Shown here piece by piece: positions 18,761-27,810 of a stretch of DNA of 64,000 nucleotides. Under the pieces are notes generated by a model, which ran no database searches, had not been told where the DNA came from, and worked only from the letters and a program-made list of their open reading frames with translations. Origin of the DNA: Oceanobacillus sp. Castelsardo. GTDB taxonomy: Bacteria; Bacillota; Bacilli; Bacillales; Amphibacillaceae. Numbering within the stretch: the stretch's first letter is position 1; each line of letters starts with the position of its first letter. Position numbers and translations under genes: made by a program. The stretch lies in the NCBI RefSeq assembly GCF_001659985.1, contig NZ_LYCS01000004.1, positions 124,001 to 188,000 on the forward strand, written 5' to 3'.

Positions 18761-20512
18761 TTAATGTTTTGTAGTGTAATCACGTTCACGTGGTGCTATT
18801 AATGATATATCCACGTCTTCATAACTTAATTTAGGCGCCTGATTTTTTACATCAAATTCAGCAATAGTAGTTTTCAAGAACTCCTCATCATTACGATTTG
18901 GGAATTCTGGTTTGTAATGAGCACCACGACTTTCATTTCGATTATATGCACCTAATGTAATTACCCTTGCAAGGTGAAGCATACTCTCCAACTGTCGAGT
19001 AAACATAACACCTTGGTTAGACCAACTAGATGTGTCGTTAATATTAATATTTTCAAAGCGCTCAAGTAACTCTTGAATTTTTTCATCCGTTTTTAGTAGT
19101 CTTGCATTTTCACGTACTACCGTAACATTATCTGTCATCCATTCCCCTAGTTCTTGGTGAATTTGATATGCATTTTCGTTACCATCCATGCTCATTAATT
19201 CTTTAAATTTCTCTTCCTCTTCTCTAACCCTAGAATCAAATAGCTCAGAAGAAATATCTTCAGCATGTTTATCAAGACCATCAATATATTCAATAGCCTT
19301 AGGTCCTGCAACTGAACCACCAAATACTGCAGACAGTAATGAGTTAGCACCTAGACGGTTTGCACCGTGCTGTGAGTAGTCACATTCCCCAGCAGCAAAT
19401 ATTCCAGGTATATTTGTCATTTGATTAATATCAACCCACATTCCACCCATAGAATAATGAACGGCAGGGAAGATTTTCATTGGTACTTTACGCGGATCTT
19501 CGCCAACGAATTTTTCATAGATTTCTATAATACCACCAAGTTTAATATCTAATTCCTTAGGATCTTTATGAGAAAGATCTAGATACACCATGTTTTCCCC
19601 ATTAATTCCTAGTTTTTCATTTACACAAACATCAAAAATTTCACGTGTAGCAATGTCACGAGGAACTAGGTTACCATATGCCGGGTATCTTTCTTCAAGG
19701 AAGTACCATGGTTCACCATCTTTATAAGTCCATACACGACCACCTTCACCACGAGCAGATTCACTCATTAAGCGAAGTTTATCGTCTCCAGGAATTGCAG
19801 TTGGATGAATTTGAATAAATTCACCATTTGCATATTTAACACCTTGTTGATATAGGATACTTGCAGCAGATCCTGTATTAATCATAGAATTCGTTGATTT
19901 ACCAAAGATGATTCCAGGTCCACCTGTTGCAAAGATAGTTGCATCAGAACGGAACGCTTTAATTTCATGTGACTTAATATCTTGAGCAACAATTCCTCTA
20001 GCAATCCCTTCCTCATCTAAAATAGCACCAACAAATTCCCAACCTTCATATTTCGTTACTAATCCTTCTACTTCATAACGTCGAACTTGTTCGTCTAATG
20101 CGTACAACAATTGTTGCCCAGTTGTAGCTCCTGCATATGCAGTGCGGTGATGTTGCGTTCCCCCAAATCGACGAAAGTCTAATAACCCTTCTGGTGTGCG
20201 GTTAAACATAACACCCATACGGTCAAACATATGTATAATGCCAGGTGCTGCATCACACATTGCTTTAACTTGAGGTTGATTCGCAAGGAAATCCCCGCCA
20301 TAAACAGTATCATCAAAGTGAATCCAAGGTGAATCTCCTTCACCTTTCGTATTTACCGCTCCATTAATACCACCTTGAGCACATACTGAGTGAGAACGCT
20401 TAACCGGTACAATTGAGAATAAATCAACGTTGACGCCTGCTTCAGCAGCTTTTATTGTAGCCATCAGACCAGCAAGCCCTCCGCCAACAACAGCTATTTT
20501 GCGATTACCCAT
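18761..20512 (-). CDS. sdhA: SdhA, succinate dehydrogenase flavoprotein subunit
   Basis: SdhA oxidises succinate to fumarate at a covalently bound FAD on the cytoplasmic face of the membrane. The dinucleotide-binding motif GGGLAG is at 10-15, and the segment SHSVCAQGGINGA near residue 41 is the flavin-attachment region. The substrate-site segment HPTAIPG and the catalytic RGEGG stretch are present. The length of 583 residues is typical. It lies between sdhC and sdhB. Confidence 0.97.
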   Translation of the reverse strand: MGNRKIAVVGGGLAGLMATIKAAEAGVNVDLFSIVPVKRSHSVCAQGGINGAVNTKGEGDSPWIHFDDTVYGGDFLANQPQVKAMCDAAPGIIHMFDRMGVMFNRTPEGLLDFRRFGGTQHHRTAYAGATTGQQLLYALDEQVRRYEVEGLVTKYEGWEFVGAILDEEGIARGIVAQDIKSHEIKAFRSDATIFATGGPGIIFGKSTNSMINTGSAASILYQQGVKYANGEFIQIHPTAIPGDDKLRLMSESARGEGGRVWTYKDGEPWYFLEERYPAYGNLVPRDIATREIFDVCVNEKLGINGENMVYLDLSHKDPKELDIKLGGIIEIYEKFVGEDPRKVPMKIFPAVHYSMGGMWVDINQMTNIPGIFAAGECDYSQHGANRLGANSLLSAVFGGSVAGPKAIEYIDGLDKHAEDISSELFDSRVREEEEKFKELMSMDGNENAYQIHQELGEWMTDNVTVVRENARLLKTDEKIQELLERFENININDTSSWSNQGVMFTRQLESMLHLARVITLGAYNRNESRGAHYKPEFPNRNDEEFLKTTIAEFDVKNQAPKLSYEDVDISLIAPRERDYTTKH

Positions 20513-20538
20513 AATAACTCACTCCTTTTTCTCTATCT

Positions 20539-21159
20539 CTATACTCCATAAGCAAATGCGATTAGTGATCTTACTCCGATATAACTAAGCACAAGAAAGA
20601 CTACTACGACACCATATGTAGTGATTTTTTGTGATTTAGGAGATTGTGTAATCCCCCATGTAACCATGAAGCCCCAAAGACCGTTTGAAAAATGGAAAAC
20701 GGTTGAAATTACGCCAACTACGTAGAACCAGAACATAAATGGACTAGATAGAATACTTTCCATCAAACTGTAGTTAACTTCTACTACTCCTAGAGCCTTT
20801 TGAACACGGGTCTCCCAAACATGCCATACAATAAAAATTAATGTTACTATACCTGTGATACGTTGTAGAGCAAACATCCAATTACGGAAAAAGCTATAAT
20901 TTTTCAAATTGTAGTTTGCTGTAAATGCAATGTATACACCTAGTACCGCATGAAATAAGATTGGTAGATAAATAACAAAAATCTCTAATAAGATCAAAAA
21001 TGGAAGATTTCCCATAAAACCCGCTGCCCTATTAAACTCTTCTTCTCCATAAACAGCAAAATGGTTTACTACTAAATGTGTCACCAAATAAAGTCCAATT
21101 GGTACTACCCCAAGTAATGAATGTAATCTTCTGTTAAACAACTCCCTATGTACTGCCAT
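20539..21159 (-). CDS. sdhC: SdhC, succinate dehydrogenase cytochrome b558 subunit
   Basis: SdhC anchors SdhAB in the membrane and carries two b-type haems that pass electrons to menaquinone. The 206-residue protein shows five hydrophobic segments. Candidate haem-ligand histidines are in LYLVTHLVVNH, PILFHAVLG, IFIVWHVWE and STVFHFSNG. This single large anchor is the Bacillus type, with no separate SdhD. It heads the sdhCAB operon. Confidence 0.95.
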   Translation of the reverse strand: MAVHRELFNRRLHSLLGVVPIGLYLVTHLVVNHFAVYGEEEFNRAAGFMGNLPFLILLEIFVIYLPILFHAVLGVYIAFTANYNLKNYSFFRNWMFALQRITGIVTLIFIVWHVWETRVQKALGVVEVNYSLMESILSSPFMFWFYVVGVISTVFHFSNGLWGFMVTWGITQSPKSQKITTYGVVVVFLVLSYIGVRSLIAFAYGV

Positions 21160-21532
21160 TTTTATCCCCCCTTAGTAGATTAATAGAATGTGTAGTACAT
21201 TTTAAAAATAAAGCGCTTTAATACAAATTTCGCCTCTTTTTAAAAATTGTACAATCTTTTATCAAGTTTATTGTACTTCTAACTATTGTAAGCGTCAAGA
21301 AAACGAAACAGTAAATTTATCGAATATAGGAATAATTGAGTAATAAAAGTTCATAATCGTAGCTTGATTAATCGCGGAATAAAATAGATAATATGATTTA
21401 GTAATCATTTTAACCGTCTATATGTACGTGTCCAAAATGAAGGATACCGGACTTTTGAACAACCTCTATAGGATGATAGTTTATAGGAACACCTAAAAAG
21501 AAATAGTATAGCTTACGAGAAGAATAGAAAGG
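21160..21532. other. sdhC-yslB divergent intergenic region
   Basis: No ORF is supported. It contains a cre-like palindrome next to sdhC (21208-21221) and one copy of a short dispersed repeat (21446-21468). Confidence 0.6.
21208..21221. promoter_or_regulatory. Candidate cre (CcpA) site upstream of sdhC
   Basis: ATAAAGCGCTTTAA is a perfect palindrome matching the cre core AAAGCGCTTT; the outer T-G/C-A pairs deviate. It lies about 50 bases upstream of the sdhC start. Catabolite control of sdh would make sense, but this is inference from one motif. Confidence 0.4.
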
Positions 21533-21541
21533 ATGACTTCC

Positions 21542-21982
21542 ATGTCTAAAAAAGCCGATAAACTAACGATTTCACAACTAGAAAAATTACACACGAATGG
21601 TGCCGGCTACGATGCTCTAAGATATATAGGCTTACCGGAAGTGCTTGGTAAGGAAGCAAATTCCTTATTATATTTCATAGGAAAAAATTTAGCACGTAAA
21701 ATAGAAATTGATTCATTAGAAACACTTATACTCATTTTTGAGACATTTGGATGGGGAAAACTTGAATTAATAAAAGAAAAGAAAAACGAATTAATCTTCC
21801 ATTTAATGGACGATTCGGTAGTATTAAAGCTAAACGCTCCTTTTCATGCAGATTTTCGATTAGAGTCGGGATTTTTAGCTGAGGCAATTCAACAAATTGA
21901 AGGTAGAGAATGTGAATGTATAGAGGAGATAAATAAACGCATATATACGATCAAATTTGCTATATTCTTTACGGATAAATAA
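21542..21982 (+). CDS. yslB: YslB family protein (DUF2507), function unknown
   Basis: This is a small soluble protein of 146 residues. I prefer the ATG at 21542 over one at 21533, because AAAGGATG lies at good spacing before it. The sequence around YDALRYIGLPEVLGKEANSLLYFIGKNLAR and the C-terminal ESGFLAEAIQQIEG with a Glu-Cys-Glu-Cys segment fit the DUF2507 family found next to uvrC in Bacillus. The fold resembles haem-NO/4-vinyl-reductase-like small-molecule-binding proteins; no function is established. Confidence 0.8.
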   Translation: MSKKADKLTISQLEKLHTNGAGYDALRYIGLPEVLGKEANSLLYFIGKNLARKIEIDSLETLILIFETFGWGKLELIKEKKNELIFHLMDDSVVLKLNAPFHADFRLESGFLAEAIQQIEGRECECIEEINKRIYTIKFAIFFTDK

Positions 21983-21989
21983 AAAGGGA

Positions 21990-22014
21990 AGGTAGTTACT
22001 ATTAAAACTACCTC
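21990..22014. terminator. Short hairpin between yslB and uvrC
   Basis: An 8-bp stem (21990-21997 with 22007-22014) spans the uvrC stop codon and lies just after the yslB stop. The tails are weak, so termination is uncertain. Confidence 0.45.
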
Positions 22015-23801
22015 TCCTCCTCTTTACCTTTGTTTAAAAAATTAATAATTTCTTTTGCAGTGTTACTCGGTATCCCTAGTTTTGTAATTTCCTTCAAATC
22101 CGCGTTCTTTATACCATCTATTGACTTAAAATGTTGGAGTAGTAGCTTTCTACGCTTTTCTCCGACTCCAGGAATATTATCCAACTCAGATTGAAATAAG
22201 CTTTTTCCACGTAATTCTCGATGAAACGATATCGCAAAACGATGAACCTCATCTTGTATTCGTTGGACAAGATAGAATTCTTGAGATTTTCTTGACAAAG
22301 AAACTACTGCTGGAGGATCCCCATACAATAGTTCGCTCGTCCTATGCCGATCATCTTTAGCTAATCCACATAAAGGTATATCTAGACCCAGTTCATTTTC
22401 TAAAACATCAAGAGCTGCACTCATTTGCCCTTTACCACCATCTACAACAATCAAATCAGGCAATGGCAGACCTTCTTTCAAAACCCGAGTATATCGCCTA
22501 CGTATGACTTCACGCATTGTCTCGTAATCGTCTGGACCTTTCACATCTTTAATTTTGTATTTTCGATAATCTTTTTTACTTGGTTTTCCATCCACAAATA
22601 CAATCATCGCTGACACTGGATTTGTACCTTGGATATTTGAATTATCAAAGGCCTCAATACGATGTGGCGTTGCTATATTTAGTTCTTCGCCTAATTTTTC
22701 AACAGCAAGTATAGTCCTTTCCTCGTCCCTCTCAATTAAAGAAAACTTCTCTTTTAAAGCAATTTTTGCATTTTCAGAAGCTAACTCAACTAATTCTTTC
22801 TTTTTTCCTCTATAAGGGGTATAAACCTCTACTTCTAATAATTCATTCAACATGTCCGTTTGTGTTCCAATAGGTACTAATATTTGCTTAGGTTTAATAT
22901 GTTGTTTGTGCAAATAAAACCTTCCAATAAAACTTAAGAATGTTTCCTCCGGAGAATCAAAAAATGGAAATAATGATACATCTCTTTCAATTAATTTTCC
23001 TTGTCTTACAAAAAACACTTGAACACACATCCAGCTTTTATCGTAACTATACCCAAAAATATCACGATTTACATTATCGTTAAGGGTCATTTTTTGCTGT
23101 TCCATAACCGATTCGATATGCTGAATTTGATCTCTGTATTCCTTTGCCCGTTCAAAATTAAGTTGTTCACTTGCTTCAAGCATTTTTTCTTTTAAATTCC
23201 GTTTAATATCTTTAAATCCACCTTGAAGAAAAGAAGTTATTTCTTGAATAATCGCTTGATATTCGGCGGTTGAAAGTGGATTATCCCCACACGCTCGGCA
23301 CTGATTCATGTGATAATATAAGCAAGGTCGTCCAGATGGATTATTGCACTTTCGGAGCGGATATAATCGGTCTAATAATTTTTTAGTTTCCTTAGCTGCT
23401 ATAACGTTTGGATATGGCCCAAAATATTTTCCTTTATCCTTTTTTAATTTCCTTGTAATTAAAAGTCGAGGATGTCTCTCTGAGGTTATTTTTAAATACG
23501 GATAAGATTTATCATCCTTCAGCATTATATTGTATTTTGGATCGTATTTTTTTATTAAATTCATTTCCAATATTAATGCTTCCATCTCTGTAGATGTAAC
23601 AACATATTCAAAGTCAACTATCTCTTGAACTAAACGTTGTGTTTTTTGGTCATGTGCCCCTGTAAAATAGGAACGAACCCTATTTTTTAATGTTTTTGAT
23701 TTTCCAACATAAATGACAGTTCCATGCCTATCTTTCATCAAATAACATCCAGGCTTAGCCGGTAATACAGCTAATTTTTCACTTATCGTTCGATTCATCA
23801 T
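22008..23801 (-). CDS. uvrC: UvrC, excinuclease ABC subunit C
   Basis: UvrC makes both incisions around a lesion during nucleotide excision repair after loading by UvrB. Domains in order are the GIY-YIG nuclease (about 14-95, [20 protein letters not shown]), a cysteine-containing segment ([21 protein letters not shown]), the UVR motif (about 200-235), the RNase H-like 3D endonuclease domain ([17 protein letters not shown]), and C-terminal helix-hairpin-helix motifs ([16 protein letters not shown]). The length of 597 residues matches. Confidence 0.97.
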   Translation of the reverse strand: MMNRTISEKLAVLPAKPGCYLMKDRHGTVIYVGKSKTLKNRVRSYFTGAHDQKTQRLVQEIVDFEYVVTSTEMEALILEMNLIKKYDPKYNIMLKDDKSYPYLKITSERHPRLLITRKLKKDKGKYFGPYPNVIAAKETKKLLDRLYPLRKCNNPSGRPCLYYHMNQCRACGDNPLSTAEYQAIIQEITSFLQGGFKDIKRNLKEKMLEASEQLNFERAKEYRDQIQHIESVMEQQKMTLNDNVNRDIFGYSYDKSWMCVQVFFVRQGKLIERDVSLFPFFDSPEETFLSFIGRFYLHKQHIKPKQILVPIGTQTDMLNELLEVEVYTPYRGKKKELVELASENAKIALKEKFSLIERDEERTILAVEKLGEELNIATPHRIEAFDNSNIQGTNPVSAMIVFVDGKPSKKDYRKYKIKDVKGPDDYETMREVIRRRYTRVLKEGLPLPDLIVVDGGKGQMSAALDVLENELGLDIPLCGLAKDDRHRTSELLYGDPPAVVSLSRKSQEFYLVQRIQDEVHRFAISFHRELRGKSLFQSELDNIPGVGEKRRKLLLQHFKSIDGIKNADLKEITKLGIPSNTAKEIINFLNKGKEEER

Positions 23802-23849
23802 TTCAAATCCTTTTATAAAATAAATATCTAATAAAACCTTCTTTGAGAA

Positions 23850-23880
23850 AATCCCTTGTTACTTCATGTAACAAGGGATT
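23850..23880 (-). terminator. trxA terminator
   Basis: A 13-bp perfect stem (23850-23862 with 23868-23880) with a 5-base loop lies just after the trxA stop, followed by a T-containing tract on the minus strand. Confidence 0.8.
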
Positions 23881-23896
23881 TAATCGTGGTTATTCA

Positions 23897-24211
23897 TTAA
23901 GCATGTTTATTAATTAAATCAACTAGAGCTTCTTTTGGTTGGTAACCAATTACTTGATCCACTACGTTTCCGTCTTTAAATAATAATAAAGTTGGAATAC
24001 TCATTACACCAAATTTGCTAGCTGTTTCTTGGTTTTCATCCACGTCTAATTTGACGATTTGTACTTTCTCGCTCATTTCTCCATCAATTTCTTCTAGAAC
24101 TGGAGCAATCATTTTACATGGACCACACCATGGAGCCCAAAAGTCTGCTAATACTAAACCTTTTGATGTTTGTTCAGCAAAATTTTTATCTGTAACATTT
24201 TCAATAGCCAT
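23897..24211 (-). CDS. trxA: TrxA, thioredoxin
   Basis: Thioredoxin reduces protein disulfides in the cytosol with electrons from thioredoxin reductase. The active site WCGPC has C29 and C32, and the cis-proline is in MSIPTLLLF. The 104-residue length is standard. It is monocistronic with its own terminator, next to etfA and uvrC, as in B. subtilis. Confidence 0.97.
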   Translation of the reverse strand: MAIENVTDKNFAEQTSKGLVLADFWAPWCGPCKMIAPVLEEIDGEMSEKVQIVKLDVDENQETASKFGVMSIPTLLLFKDGNVVDQVIGYQPKEALVDLINKHA

Positions 24212-24362
24212 CGTAATTCCTCCTTTTTGTAACTTTAACCACGTAGATTGAGTATACCATTGTTCGTATTGTACTTCCTAATACTTTGCTTATTCCCATT
24301 TAACAAAAGTTATAACTATGTCATATCAATTTTCTCTCGACTTTACCAGAGCAAATAAAACA

Positions 24363-24398
24363 AATGAGCCCTCTTCCTTTTATAGAATAGGCCCATTG
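24363..24398 (-). terminator. Possible etfA terminator
   Basis: An imperfect hairpin pairs AATGAGCC with GGCCCATT across a long loop just after the etfA stop. It is weaker than the other terminators here. Confidence 0.4.
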
Positions 24399-24410
24399 TT
24401 ATAAGTATAA

Positions 24411-25388
24411 TTAACTTACTGCTACATTTTTAAATTCTTCGATTAACATTGGGATAACCTCGAATAAATCCCCAACGATACCATAGTCAGCAATATTAAA
24501 AATATTAGCTTCAGGATCTTTATTAATTGCTACGATTACTTTTGAATTAGACATTCCTGCAAGATGTTGGATTGCTCCTGAAATTCCAACAGCAATATAT
24601 AAATCTGGAGTAACTACTTTACCAGTTTGTCCGATTTGTAGTGAATAATCGCAATAGTCCGCATCACACGCTCCACGAGAAGCCCCAACCGCTGCACCGA
24701 GAACTTCAGCAAGTTCATACAATGGTTTAAAGCCATCCGCGCTTTTAACCCCACGACCACCAGCTACGATTACTTTTGCTTCTGATAAATCTACACCCTC
24801 CGAAGCTTTGCGAACCACTTCTTTTACAATTGTACGTAAATCTTTAATAGCCACATCTACATTACTAATGTTTCCTGAACGGGAATCATCACGATCTAAT
24901 GCAGCAATATTATTTGGTCTAATTGTAATGAAAGGCGTTCCAGATGTAATCACTTTTTTCTCAAAAGCTTTACCAGAGTAAATTGGTCTAATAAATACGG
25001 CTTGATCACCGCCTATTTCAATATCAATTGTATCTGAGATCAAACCCGAATCTAATTTACTAGCTAACTTCGGAGATAGATCTTTTCCGATTGACGTATG
25101 TCCCATGATAATTCCATCTGGTGATTCTTGTTCCACTACAGCCAATACCGCTTGTCCAAACGCTTCAGATGTATACGATTTCAAATTATCGTTTTTAACT
25201 GTTATTGCACGATCTGCACCATAATAAATAAGCTCTTGTGCTAAATTTTCCAAATCATCATTCGAACAAACTAAACCAACAACTTCCCCATCTGGTTTTA
25301 TTTTTTTCGCAGCCGCTATGGCCTCAAATGATACATTACGAATTTCCCCTTCTTTTGTTTCTGCGATAACTAAAATTTTTTCACTCAT
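24411..25388 (-). CDS. etfA: EtfA, electron-transfer flavoprotein alpha subunit
   Basis: EtfA with EtfB accepts electrons from acyl-CoA dehydrogenases during beta-oxidation. The C-terminal FAD-binding domain shows [13 protein letters not shown], the [23 protein letters not shown] segment and a [12 protein letters not shown] motif. The length of 325 residues is typical. It is the last gene of the fadR-fadB-etfB-etfA cluster and starts 29 bases after etfB. Confidence 0.97.
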   Translation of the reverse strand: MSEKILVIAETKEGEIRNVSFEAIAAAKKIKPDGEVVGLVCSNDDLENLAQELIYYGADRAITVKNDNLKSYTSEAFGQAVLAVVEQESPDGIIMGHTSIGKDLSPKLASKLDSGLISDTIDIEIGGDQAVFIRPIYSGKAFEKKVITSGTPFITIRPNNIAALDRDDSRSGNISNVDVAIKDLRTIVKEVVRKASEGVDLSEAKVIVAGGRGVKSADGFKPLYELAEVLGAAVGASRGACDADYCDYSLQIGQTGKVVTPDLYIAVGISGAIQHLAGMSNSKVIVAINKDPEANIFNIADYGIVGDLFEVIPMLIEEFKNVAVS

Positions 25389-25417
25389 GTCTGGCTCTCC
25401 CTTCTTTTGTCCCCTAT

Positions 25418-26191
25418 TTAAATTACTTTCGCTTCATTTTTAAGTAGTGAAACTAGTTCTTTCACTTGTTCTTGTAATTCACCTTCTAAAACTTTTCCAG
25501 CTTCTTTTTCAGCCGGCAAGAAAATATCAATCGTTTTTGTTTTAGCCTCAACATCGTCCTCGTCAATGTCTAAATCATCTAATTCCAACTCTTCAAGTGG
25601 TTTCTTTTTCGCTTTCATTATCCCTGGTAAAGAAGGATAACGTGGTTCATTTAAACCTTGCTGACATGTAACGAGTAGTGGTAATGAAGTTTCAATCACT
25701 TCAACGTCACCTTCCACATCCTTTTCAATATTAACCGTCTCACCATCAATTGAAAGCTTAGTGATTGTTGTAACATATGGCATACCAAGTAGTTCAGCAA
25801 CTCGAGGTCCTACCTGTCCACTAGCTTCGTCAATAGCAACGTTACCAGCTAGGATTAAATCCACTTCTTTATCTTCAAAAAACGCTTCCAAAATTTTAGC
25901 TGAAGTAAATTGATCTCCTTCTTCAAGATCTTCTTCCGTATTAATCAGAACAGCTTTATCTGCACCCATTGCTAATGCTGTTCGTAATTGTTTTTCAGAT
26001 TCTTCATCTCCAATTGTGACTACTGTTACTTCACCACCATGTTCATCACGTTGCTTTATCGCTTCTTCTACTGCATATTCGTCATAAGGGTTGATAATAA
26101 ATTCTGCCCCATCTTCTTCAATTACACCATTTGATACTACAATCTTTTCTTCTGTATCAAATGTTCTTTTTAATAATACATAAATATTCAT
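25418..26191 (-). CDS. etfB: EtfB, electron-transfer flavoprotein beta subunit
   Basis: EtfB forms the heterodimeric flavoprotein with EtfA and binds AMP structurally. The 257-residue protein shows the family motifs NPYDEYAVEEAIK, the nucleotide-binding segment DLILAGNVAIDEASGQVGPRVAELLGMP, and the C-terminal PGIMKAKKKPLEEL recognition loop region. It lies between fadB and etfA, with the spacing of a single transcript. Confidence 0.97.
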   Translation of the reverse strand: MNIYVLLKRTFDTEEKIVVSNGVIEEDGAEFIINPYDEYAVEEAIKQRDEHGGEVTVVTIGDEESEKQLRTALAMGADKAVLINTEEDLEEGDQFTSAKILEAFFEDKEVDLILAGNVAIDEASGQVGPRVAELLGMPYVTTITKLSIDGETVNIEKDVEGDVEVIETSLPLLVTCQQGLNEPRYPSLPGIMKAKKKPLEELELDDLDIDEDDVEAKTKTIDIFLPAEKEAGKVLEGELQEQVKELVSLLKNEAKVI

Positions 26192-26219
26192 TTAATATTC
26201 CTCCTTCATCTCTTATCCA

Positions 26220-26993
26220 TTATTTATCCTGAAAATTAGGTTTACGTTTTTCTAAAAAGGCTTGCACTCCTTCTTTAGCATCGGCATTCGTAAATACTTT
26301 GCTGAATGCAATTGCCTCTTCCTGTACCCCTTTTTCAAACAACTCAGATTTAGAAAAGTTAACAAGATGCATAATTTGATTAATCACAGGTTTACTCATC
26401 GAGGCAATTTTTTCCGCTAATTTGGTTGCTTCTGAAATTAATTCTTGTTCTTTCACAACCTTATTAACTAATCCAAATGTAAAAGCTTCAGTTCCTGAAA
26501 TCGGTTCACCGGTTAGCATCATTTCATAAGCTTTAGCATTACCAACAAACCTTGGTAAACGTTGAGTCCCTGCATATCCAGGAATAATACCTAAAGTTAT
26601 TTCAGGTAATCCTAGTTTAGTATTTTCAGTGACGATTCGAATATGGCAAGCCATAGCTAATTCCAATCCTCCACCAAATGCACCACCGTGAATTGCCGAA
26701 ATAATTGGTATAGAGAAGTTCTCTATACGATTAAAAAGTTCCTGCCCTTTATTTGAAAAAGTTTGACTATCACTAGAGTTTTGCATAGATGTAAATTCTT
26801 TAATATCTGCTCCAGCCGAGAAGAACTTTCCATCCCCTTTAATTACTACCGCTTTCACAGATTGTTCTTCTTCAATGCCATTTAATTTCCCTTCTAATTC
26901 AGATAGAAGAGTACTAGATAATGCATTTGCCGGTGGGCTTTGAATGGTAAGTTGCGCAATATTTTTATCTATTTCTAACTGAATATATTCCAA
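26220..26993 (-). CDS. fadB: FadB-type enoyl-CoA hydratase
   Basis: The enzyme hydrates trans-2-enoyl-CoA to 3-hydroxyacyl-CoA in beta-oxidation. The crotonase motifs are FFSAGADIKEF, with the oxyanion-hole residues, and ISAIHGGAFGGGLELAMACHIRI with LGLPEITLGIIPGYAGTQRL, which carries the catalytic glutamates. I prefer a TTG start at 26993, because AAGGGGGGA lies before it; an ATG in frame at 27017 is the alternative. The protein is then 257 residues. It is a monofunctional hydratase, like B. subtilis FadB (YsiB). Confidence 0.92.
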   Translation of the reverse strand: MEYIQLEIDKNIAQLTIQSPPANALSSTLLSELEGKLNGIEEEQSVKAVVIKGDGKFFSAGADIKEFTSMQNSSDSQTFSNKGQELFNRIENFSIPIISAIHGGAFGGGLELAMACHIRIVTENTKLGLPEITLGIIPGYAGTQRLPRFVGNAKAYEMMLTGEPISGTEAFTFGLVNKVVKEQELISEATKLAEKIASMSKPVINQIMHLVNFSKSELFEKGVQEEAIAFSKVFTNADAKEGVQAFLEKRKPNFQDK

Positions 26994-27039
26994 AAGTATC
27001 CCCCCTTTTTCTTCCATTGTATACGAGTTTATTAAAATT

Positions 27040-27636
27040 TTAAACTATTTTATCTATTCGACAAATACCGCCAAGTAATAATTGGTGAACTTGTTCAGTC
27101 TCAGCAGTTAGGTCGTACTTGCAATCTTTCATCACCCAATTCGTGACTATCTCATCAAGCGTTCCAAATATCATCTGCCTTACTAAAGGTATTTTCAAAT
27201 CATCCCGAAATAGATTATCTTTTATTCCTTCCATAAGAATAGTATCGATTACTGTTAAGTAAGGTTTTAGTACACTATTTATTTCAAGACGTAATTGATA
27301 ATTAGATTGCCTTAGCTCTAATTGTGTTACTATAGCCAAATTACGATCTTCTGAAAGTTGGGTGAAATGCATTTCAATTAATGCGAATAATTTTTCGTTT
27401 GCGTCTTTCTTTTTATTAATTTGAGTAACGGTTCTCTCAATAAATTGGCCCATTTTTTCTTTAAACATAGTAATTAATATATCTTCTTTGTTTTTAAAAT
27501 ATAGATAAATGGTTCCATCAGCTACACCTGCTGCCTTTGCTATTTTAGAAACCTGGGAACCATGGAATCCATTCTCTGCAATGACTTTAACTGCCGCTTC
27601 TATAATTTGATAATACTTTGGTCGATTATTTTTCAT
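27040..27636 (-). CDS. fadR: FadR, TetR-family repressor of fatty-acid degradation
   Basis: FadR represses beta-oxidation genes and is released by long-chain acyl-CoA. The N-terminal helix-turn-helix is clear (SQVSKIAKAAGVADGTIYLYFKNKEDIL), and the C-terminal ligand domain resembles B. subtilis FadR (NLAIVTQLELRQSNYQLR). I choose the ATG at 27636, because TAAGGAG lies six bases before it; the frame is open to 27657. A promoter and FadR operator lie directly upstream, so it is autoregulated and controls the downstream fadB-etfB-etfA genes. Confidence 0.95.
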   Translation of the reverse strand: MKNNRPKYYQIIEAAVKVIAENGFHGSQVSKIAKAAGVADGTIYLYFKNKEDILITMFKEKMGQFIERTVTQINKKKDANEKLFALIEMHFTQLSEDRNLAIVTQLELRQSNYQLRLEINSVLKPYLTVIDTILMEGIKDNLFRDDLKIPLVRQMIFGTLDEIVTNWVMKDCKYDLTAETEQVHQLLLGGICRIDKIV

Positions 27637-27721
27637 TTTTAACTCCTTACAATTCATTAGAAGACTTGCTATTAAGATAGGAAATACCTAGTTGTATTGA
27701 AGCAGGATAGGAACTTCAGAA

Positions 27722-27739
27722 TGAATGAATAATCATTCA
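27722..27739. promoter_or_regulatory. FadR operator
   Basis: TGAATGAATAATCATTCA matches the published B. subtilis FadR consensus TGAATGAMTANTCATTCA at every position. It begins seven bases after the -10 box of the fadR promoter and should cover the transcription start. Confidence 0.9.
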
Positions 27740-27746
27740 TATTTTC

Positions 27747-27775
27747 ATAGTAATAAAAATAGTTTAAAAAGTCAA
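27747..27775 (-). promoter_or_regulatory. Sigma-A promoter of fadR-fadB-etfB-etfA
   Basis: On the minus strand, TTGACT (27775-27770) and TACTAT (27752-27747) are separated by exactly 17 bases. This is a strong vegetative promoter, located between lcfA and fadR. Confidence 0.8.
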
Positions 27776-27810
27776 TTCAATAACATGTCCAATTAACCTG
27801 TAAAAAAAAA

